DNA of 57,335 nt from Bacteroidia bacterium (GTDB taxonomy: Bacteria > Bacteroidota > Bacteroidia > Cytophagales > Cyclobacteriaceae): NCBI GenBank assembly GCA_030430675.1, contig JAUIKU010000004.1:1-57335 (forward strand), read 5' to 3'. The translations under genes were made by a program, and so were the position numbers. This document shows, piece by piece, positions 54,113 through 57,335 of the stretch. The notes under the pieces were generated by a model that saw only the letters and a program-made list of their open reading frames with translations, ran no database searches and had not been told where the DNA came from. Position 1 is the first letter of the stretch. Each line of letters starts with the position of its first letter.

Positions 54113-54967
54113 ATGGAAAAAGAAAAAAACTACCATCCTTTCAACGGATACCTGTTTCTGTTGATTGTATTTACAGTATTTGCCTTGGCGGTGGTGGGCA
54201 TAGCCATGTGGAAGAATCCCTGGTTTGCTCCATTGATCCCGCTGGCGATATTTATCAGTGTGGGCTTTACCACCGTTTACCCCAATGGCAGCCGGGTGCT
54301 TACCTTGTTTGGAAAGTATGTGGGAACTATTAAAATGAATGGGTTTTTTTGGGCAAACCCCTTATTTCTAAAGAAGAAGATCTCGTTACGGGCCCGGAAC
54401 CTGGACAGTGAAAGAGTAAAGGTCAATGACAAACTGGGTAACCCCATTATGATCAGTGTAATACTGGTATGGCAGGTTCAGGACACGTTTAAAGCGGCCT
54501 TTGAAGTGGATGATTATGAAAACTTCGTCAGAGTACAGACCGATGCCGCGGTAAGAAACCTGGCCGGAAGCTATCCCTACGATAACTTCGAGGATGGTGA
54601 AGCCGAAATTACCCTGAGGTCCGGGGTTAAGGAAGTGAATGAGGCGTTGGAAAGACAGTTGCATGATCGCCTGGAGATTGCCGGCATCAAGGTAATTGAA
54701 GCCCGGATCGGGTACCTGGCCTATGCCAGTGAGATCGCAGGGGCCATGCTTAGAAGGCAGCAGGCCACAGCCATCGTAGCTGCCCGCCATAAGATTGTCG
54801 AGGGCGCTGTCAGTATGGTGGAAATGGCTTTGGACAACTTATCCCGGAATAACATCATTGACCTGGATGAGGAACGCAAGGCCGCTATGGTTAGCAATTT
54901 GATGGTGGTACTTTGTGCCGATAAAGATGTTTCACCGGTGGTTAATTCAGGCACTTTATATCCGTAG
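54113..54967 (+). CDS. SPFH/band-7 domain membrane protein
   Basis: 284 residues: two N-terminal membrane segments (about 12-33 and 38-58) followed by an SPFH/prohibitin core: VLTLFGKYVGTIK, ISLRARNLDSERVKVNDKLGNP, RVQTDAAVRNLAGSYPYDN and IKVIEARIGYLAYASEIAGAML. SPFH proteins organise membrane microdomains and scaffold proteases or other partners. It is followed by a membrane protein gene after five bases and then a ribbon-helix-helix gene. Confidence 0.92.
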   Translation: MEKEKNYHPFNGYLFLLIVFTVFALAVVGIAMWKNPWFAPLIPLAIFISVGFTTVYPNGSRVLTLFGKYVGTIKMNGFFWANPLFLKKKISLRARNLDSERVKVNDKLGNPIMISVILVWQVQDTFKAAFEVDDYENFVRVQTDAAVRNLAGSYPYDNFEDGEAEITLRSGVKEVNEALERQLHDRLEIAGIKVIEARIGYLAYASEIAGAMLRRQQATAIVAARHKIVEGAVSMVEMALDNLSRNNIIDLDEERKAAMVSNLMVVLCADKDVSPVVNSGTLYP

Positions 54968-54971
54968 ACAG

Positions 54972-55511
54972 GTGATATCTGAAAAAGTATATTTCAAGGA
55001 AGAGCAAAGGATTGATCAGTTGGGCATAAAGCTATTTATGGCTGCCACTACCGCATTGTCGTTGGTTTCCTTCCTGTTGGCAGACTGGGGACCCCCGATA
55101 CCGGTGGAGTTGGCAATGACCATGATGGGTGTGGCCTTTGCTTTGATTTGGGTGAATATTATGGTGTTCGCGATGAAGTTTGAAACCAGGATAACCAACC
55201 GGGGCATTTATTATAAATACCCTCCCATAGTGTGGAAATGGAAGCAGGTGACCTACCAGGAGCTGGCTGACTGGAGGATTCGCAAGTATAGTATATGGAG
55301 AGAGTTTGGAGGTCCGGGCCACAAAAACAAACTGTTCAAAAAAGAAAAAGGAATTATAATCAATGGGGATCAGGGACTGGAACTTACCTTCAAAAATGGC
55401 AAGCGGCTGCTATTGGGAACCCAGAGGCCAGGTGAGTTGAAAATTGCAATTAAAAGAGCAAAAGGAGAGGAATCAGCAGAATCATGGGAAAGAAGAAAGC
55501 ATTTGCACTGA
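54972..55511 (+). CDS. Membrane protein with PH-like C-terminal domain, unknown function
   Basis: 179 residues, GTG start five bases after the SPFH stop (an ATG-like earlier start inside the SPFH gene is unlikely because residues there do not look conserved). Two transmembrane segments (about 17-37 and 46-70) precede a soluble region with the recurring pattern ITNRGIYYKY, ADWRIRKYSIWREFGGPGHK and GLELTFKNGKRLLLGTQRPGELKIAI, resembling bacterial PH-like domains. Its last 28 bases overlap the ribbon-helix-helix gene, so the two are translationally linked. Confidence 0.7.
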   Translation: MISEKVYFKEEQRIDQLGIKLFMAATTALSLVSFLLADWGPPIPVELAMTMMGVAFALIWVNIMVFAMKFETRITNRGIYYKYPPIVWKWKQVTYQELADWRIRKYSIWREFGGPGHKNKLFKKEKGIIINGDQGLELTFKNGKRLLLGTQRPGELKIAIKRAKGEESAESWERRKHLH

Positions 55512-55639
55512 GAATCAATCCGGAAACCCTGAAAGAGTTGGAACAATGGGCACAGCAGGAGTTCCGCAGTGTTAACGGTCAAATTGAATACCTGTTACAA
55601 AAGGCCCTCAACGACCGAAAAAAAACCCGGGATAAGTAG
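55484..55639 (+). CDS. Tiny ribbon-helix-helix (Arc-like) DNA-binding protein
   Basis: 51 residues. ATG at 55484, TAG at 55637-55639. The sequence AFALRINPETLKELEQWAQQ followed by EFRSVNGQIEYLLQKAL has the classical ribbon-helix-helix pattern: a short strand then two helices, as in Arc. Such proteins bind DNA as dimers and often regulate their own operon. It overlaps the preceding membrane-protein gene by 28 bases. The same order SPFH-membrane protein-RHH recurs in other bacteria as far as I recall. Confidence 0.85.
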   Translation: MGKKKAFALRINPETLKELEQWAQQEFRSVNGQIEYLLQKALNDRKKTRDK

Positions 55640-55675
55640 GCACCCACGCACCAAATCACCAACTCTTCAATTGAA

Positions 55676-56284
55676 TCAGTCTTCCGTCTCCAGCGTTTCC
55701 AGGATATCTGCCAATTCATCGAAATTTTTGAACCCTGGCCTGATCTCTTCGCCTCCTTTCAGTGAAAAACCACTAAATCCAGCTGCTATCAGGCTATCCA
55801 CATTGTCGGTAGAAAGATTACTTCCCAGCATAATCGGGTATGCTGAAGTTTGGGTTTTACACCAGGCCAATAACTCTTCTGACAATGGTTTTTCCGGTTC
55901 AAGGAGATACCACGCCGGTAATTCAGAAAATTTCTTGAAACTATCAGCAATCAGTGACCTGGAAGGCCTGGCAATTTTGATGATCAGCGGCAGTGGACTT
56001 ACTTTTAGTATAGCCGGATCTACCCCGGCATCTATCTGTAGATAGTCAATGCCGTATTGTTCCGGCAATTGGCCAAGGTCTGTTCCTTGGCAGTCATCCA
56101 ATTCGCCCACAAATTTTACTCCTGATATCCAGGAAGTTATGGCATTGAATTGTTCAGGGCTGATAAAATCTTCAGCGTTGGGATCCATATTGAATCCCAT
56201 AAGTTCAACCCCCATACCTGCGGCATAACGGGCATCGCTCAGATTATTAACACTACTAATTTTTACCAGGCATCGCAGCGCCAT
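55676..56284 (-). CDS. TrpF-like protein lacking catalytic residues (phosphoribosylanthranilate isomerase pseudoenzyme)
   Basis: 202 residues, the length of TrpF. The barrel strands can be matched: VKISSVNNLSDARYAAGMG (TrpF: KICGL.N..DA..A...G), GIDYLQIDAG (usual LQLHG), WYLLEPEKP and IMLGSNLSTDNVDSLIAAG, FSLKGGEEIRPGFKNFDEL (usual DVSSGVE..PG.KD). The catalytic Cys is Ser10 here, and the catalytic Asp position in the LLD motif is Glu129; the phosphate loop GGTG is also absent. It therefore probably does not make CdRP in tryptophan synthesis; no other trp genes are nearby. A moonlighting or different isomerase role is possible. Confidence 0.75.
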   Translation of the reverse strand: MALRCLVKISSVNNLSDARYAAGMGVELMGFNMDPNAEDFISPEQFNAITSWISGVKFVGELDDCQGTDLGQLPEQYGIDYLQIDAGVDPAILKVSPLPLIIKIARPSRSLIADSFKKFSELPAWYLLEPEKPLSEELLAWCKTQTSAYPIMLGSNLSTDNVDSLIAAGFSGFSLKGGEEIRPGFKNFDELADILETLETED

Positions 56285-56313
56285 ATAATATTAGATTGTT
56301 TTAGCTTAAATGG

Positions 56314-56321
56314 CAAAGTTA
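56314..56321 (-). promoter_or_regulatory. Minus-strand -7 element for the TrpF-like gene
   Basis: Reading the minus strand, TAACTTTG matches TAnnTTTG exactly, about 30 bases before the TrpF-like start at 56284. No good -33 partner is visible at the usual distance. Confidence 0.4.
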
Positions 56322-56323
56322 TT

Positions 56324-56338
56324 GTTTACCTGGTAAAC
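56324..56338. promoter_or_regulatory. Perfect palindrome GTTTACC-T-GGTAAAC, possible shared operator
   Basis: Seven-base arms around one base, located between the two divergent -7 elements (56314-56321 and 56363-56370) and near where -33 boxes would lie. This placement is expected of a repressor or activator site acting on both divergent genes. The regulator is unknown. Confidence 0.5.
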
Positions 56339-56362
56339 TTATGACTTTAATCTGGCAAGATT

Positions 56363-56370
56363 TATCTTTG
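56363..56370 (+). promoter_or_regulatory. Plus-strand -7 element for the 78-residue gene and mnmA
   Basis: TATCTTTG matches the Bacteroidota -7 consensus exactly and lies 17 bases before the ATG at 56388. The -33 region is weak; the palindrome at 56324-56338 sits about 24 bases upstream. Confidence 0.5.
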
Positions 56371-56387
56371 TAACTGGAATTTCTACC

Positions 56388-56624
56388 ATGGAAGAGCGGG
56401 CCGTCGAACGAATCGTTGAAACTTACTTGTTATCCGACCTGGAACAGGCAAACAAAGCCCTGGTGCAGGGTAAGGAGGCGAAGTTCAAGCTTCCCGGGAA
56501 AACCCCGGGAGAAAAACTGTCTTATGTAACAGCTGCCATTTGGATCGTAGAAAAGATCAAGCGCGACCGGTGTGATTTCAGAGAGGCTTATAGCGCCTAT
56601 CAACTGGTAATTAAGGGAAAATAG
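56388..56624 (+). CDS. Small acidic/basic helical protein of unknown function
   Basis: 78 residues, predicted mostly alpha-helical (VERIVETYLLSDLEQANKAL, then LSYVTAAIWIVEKIKRDRCD). No signal or membrane segment and no motif I can name. It starts 17 bases after a clear -7 element and its stop lies one base before the mnmA start, so it is the first gene of that operon. Its position next to a tRNA-modification enzyme is the only functional hint. Confidence 0.6.
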   Translation: MEERAVERIVETYLLSDLEQANKALVQGKEAKFKLPGKTPGEKLSYVTAAIWIVEKIKRDRCDFREAYSAYQLVIKGK

Positions 56625-56625
56625 C

Positions 56626-57335
56626 ATGAGTAAGCAGGGCAGGGTACTAGTAGCCATGAGCGGTGGGATCGATAGCTCATTGGCAGCGGTGTTATTACAC
56701 GAACAGGGTTATGAGGTTATTGGCATGACCATGAAAACCTGGGACTATGCCAGCTCAGGGGCCTCAAAAAAGGAAACGGGCTGTTGCAGCCTGGATTCCA
56801 TAAATGATGCCCGCAACATTGCGGTTAACCTTGGTTTTCCCCATTACATACTGGATATAAGAGAGGAATTTGGTGATTACGTAATCAATCACTTCACATC
56901 GGAATACCTGGATGGTCGCACTCCAAACCCCTGTGTGCTGTGCAATACCCATATCAAATGGGAGGCGCTATTGAAAAGAGCGGACCAGCTTGGTTGTGAA
57001 TTTATGGCTACCGGGCATTACGCTAACCTGCGCTATGAAAACCACCGATATGTCATTTCCAAAGGGAAGGACCAGTGGAAAGATCAGTCCTATGCCCTGT
57101 GGGGCATTTCTCAGAAAAATCTGGCGCGTACCCAGTATCCCCTGGGAAAATATACCAAACAGGAGATTAGGGAAATGGCCGCGGAACGGGGATTTACTGA
57201 ACTTCTCAGTAAACCCGAGTCTTATGAGATCTGTTTTGTGCCCGACAATGACTACCGGGGGTTCCTAAAAAGAAGGGTAGAGGGGTTGGAAGAAAAGGTT
57301 CGCGGTGGTGAATTTGTGCTGGAGGACGGTACTGT
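56626..57335 (+). CDS. mnmA: tRNA-uridine 2-sulfurtransferase MnmA, N-terminal part (cut by window edge)
   Basis: About 236 residues visible. The PP-loop SGGIDSS (12-18) that activates uridine with ATP, then CCSLDSINDAR, NPCVLCNTHIKW with one catalytic cysteine, ATGHYA, and YEICFVPDNDYRGFL with the second cysteine, are typical. It thiolates U34 of tRNAs for Lys, Glu and Gln. The C-terminus lies beyond the window. Confidence 0.95.
   Translation, partial: MSKQGRVLVAMSGGIDSSLAAVLLHEQGYEVIGMTMKTWDYASSGASKKETGCCSLDSINDARNIAVNLGFPHYILDIREEFGDYVINHFTSEYLDGRTPNPCVLCNTHIKWEALLKRADQLGCEFMATGHYANLRYENHRYVISKGKDQWKDQSYALWGISQKNLARTQYPLGKYTKQEIREMAAERGFTELLSKPESYEICFVPDNDYRGFLKRRVEGLEEKVRGGEFVLEDGT

Noticed and set aside
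1-57335. CRISPR arrays, tRNA/rRNA genes, IS elements, integrases or phage genes
   Set aside because: None seen: gaps are short, lack repeated spacers and tRNA-like cloverleaf sequences, and no protein resembles a transposase or integrase.

Overview
The window reads as a chromosomal segment of a Bacteroidota bacterium, most likely a Cytophagales-type marine or soil organism. Evidence: two TonB-dependent receptors with N-terminal carboxypeptidase-regulatory-like domains, a DUF4249 lipoprotein directly after one of them, many Bacteroidota-style lipoproteins, few Shine-Dalgarno sites, and -7 elements of the Bacteroidota type TAnnTTTG upstream of several genes. I see no rRNA, tRNA, CRISPR array, transposase, integrase or phage gene. 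Gene density is high and no gene-free stretch exceeds about 300 bp.

Layout. 1-3.3 kb: a TPR protein (probably a CHAT-type protein, cut by the window edge) divergent from an ECF-like sigma factor and a membrane TPR protein, plus a rare bacterial Kunitz-domain lipoprotein. 3.5-7.3 kb: TonB-dependent receptor, DUF4249 lipoprotein and a small membrane protein. 7.3-12.5 kb: cupin lipoprotein, LamG-like secreted protein and a giant beta-propeller/HEAT/cytochrome c lipoprotein. 12.5-16.5 kb: AHSA1-ArsR pair with two clear operators, TerC, a secreted esterase and an AIM24-family protein. 16.5-36.8 kb: an island of extracytoplasmic oxidation genes: lipoprotein FAD oxidoreductase, PQQ-dependent dehydrogenase with cytochrome c domain, divergent DUF1592/DUF1552 pair, EGF/NHL lipoprotein, SIMPL protein, then a six-gene operon (IlvD/Edd sugar-acid dehydratase, sorbosone-dehydrogenase-like lipoprotein, cytochrome c, TonB-dependent receptor, second giant propeller/HEAT/cytochrome c protein, FG-GAP protein) closed by a terminator. 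36.8-44.4 kb: outer-membrane protein, M48 lipoprotein, K+ channel plus membrane class III cyclase, tyrS, AstE/AspA-like hydrolase, holA. 44.4-54 kb: TPR protein, beta-barrel protein, SPOR protein, ExbB, ExbD, TonB, folC, trmB. 54-57.3 kb: SPFH protein, membrane protein, tiny ribbon-helix-helix protein, degenerate TrpF-like protein, a 78-residue protein and the start of mnmA.

How the genes may work together. The central island looks like a periplasmic/outer-membrane oxidation apparatus: PQQ- and FAD-type dehydrogenases pass electrons to several c-type heme domains, a TonB receptor imports substrate or cofactor, and a cytoplasmic-type dehydratase could process the resulting aldonic acid. The 44-52 kb cluster joins a TPR protein, a septal-peptidoglycan-binding SPOR domain and an ExbB/ExbD/TonB motor, reminiscent of a Tol-Pal-like envelope machine. 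The best candidates for something undescribed are the oxidation island, the channel-cyclase pair, the SPFH-membrane-RHH trio, the TrpF-like pseudoenzyme and the Kunitz lipoprotein beside a sigma/TPR/CHAT-like module. All functional statements rest on recognition of sequence motifs by eye, without database searches.
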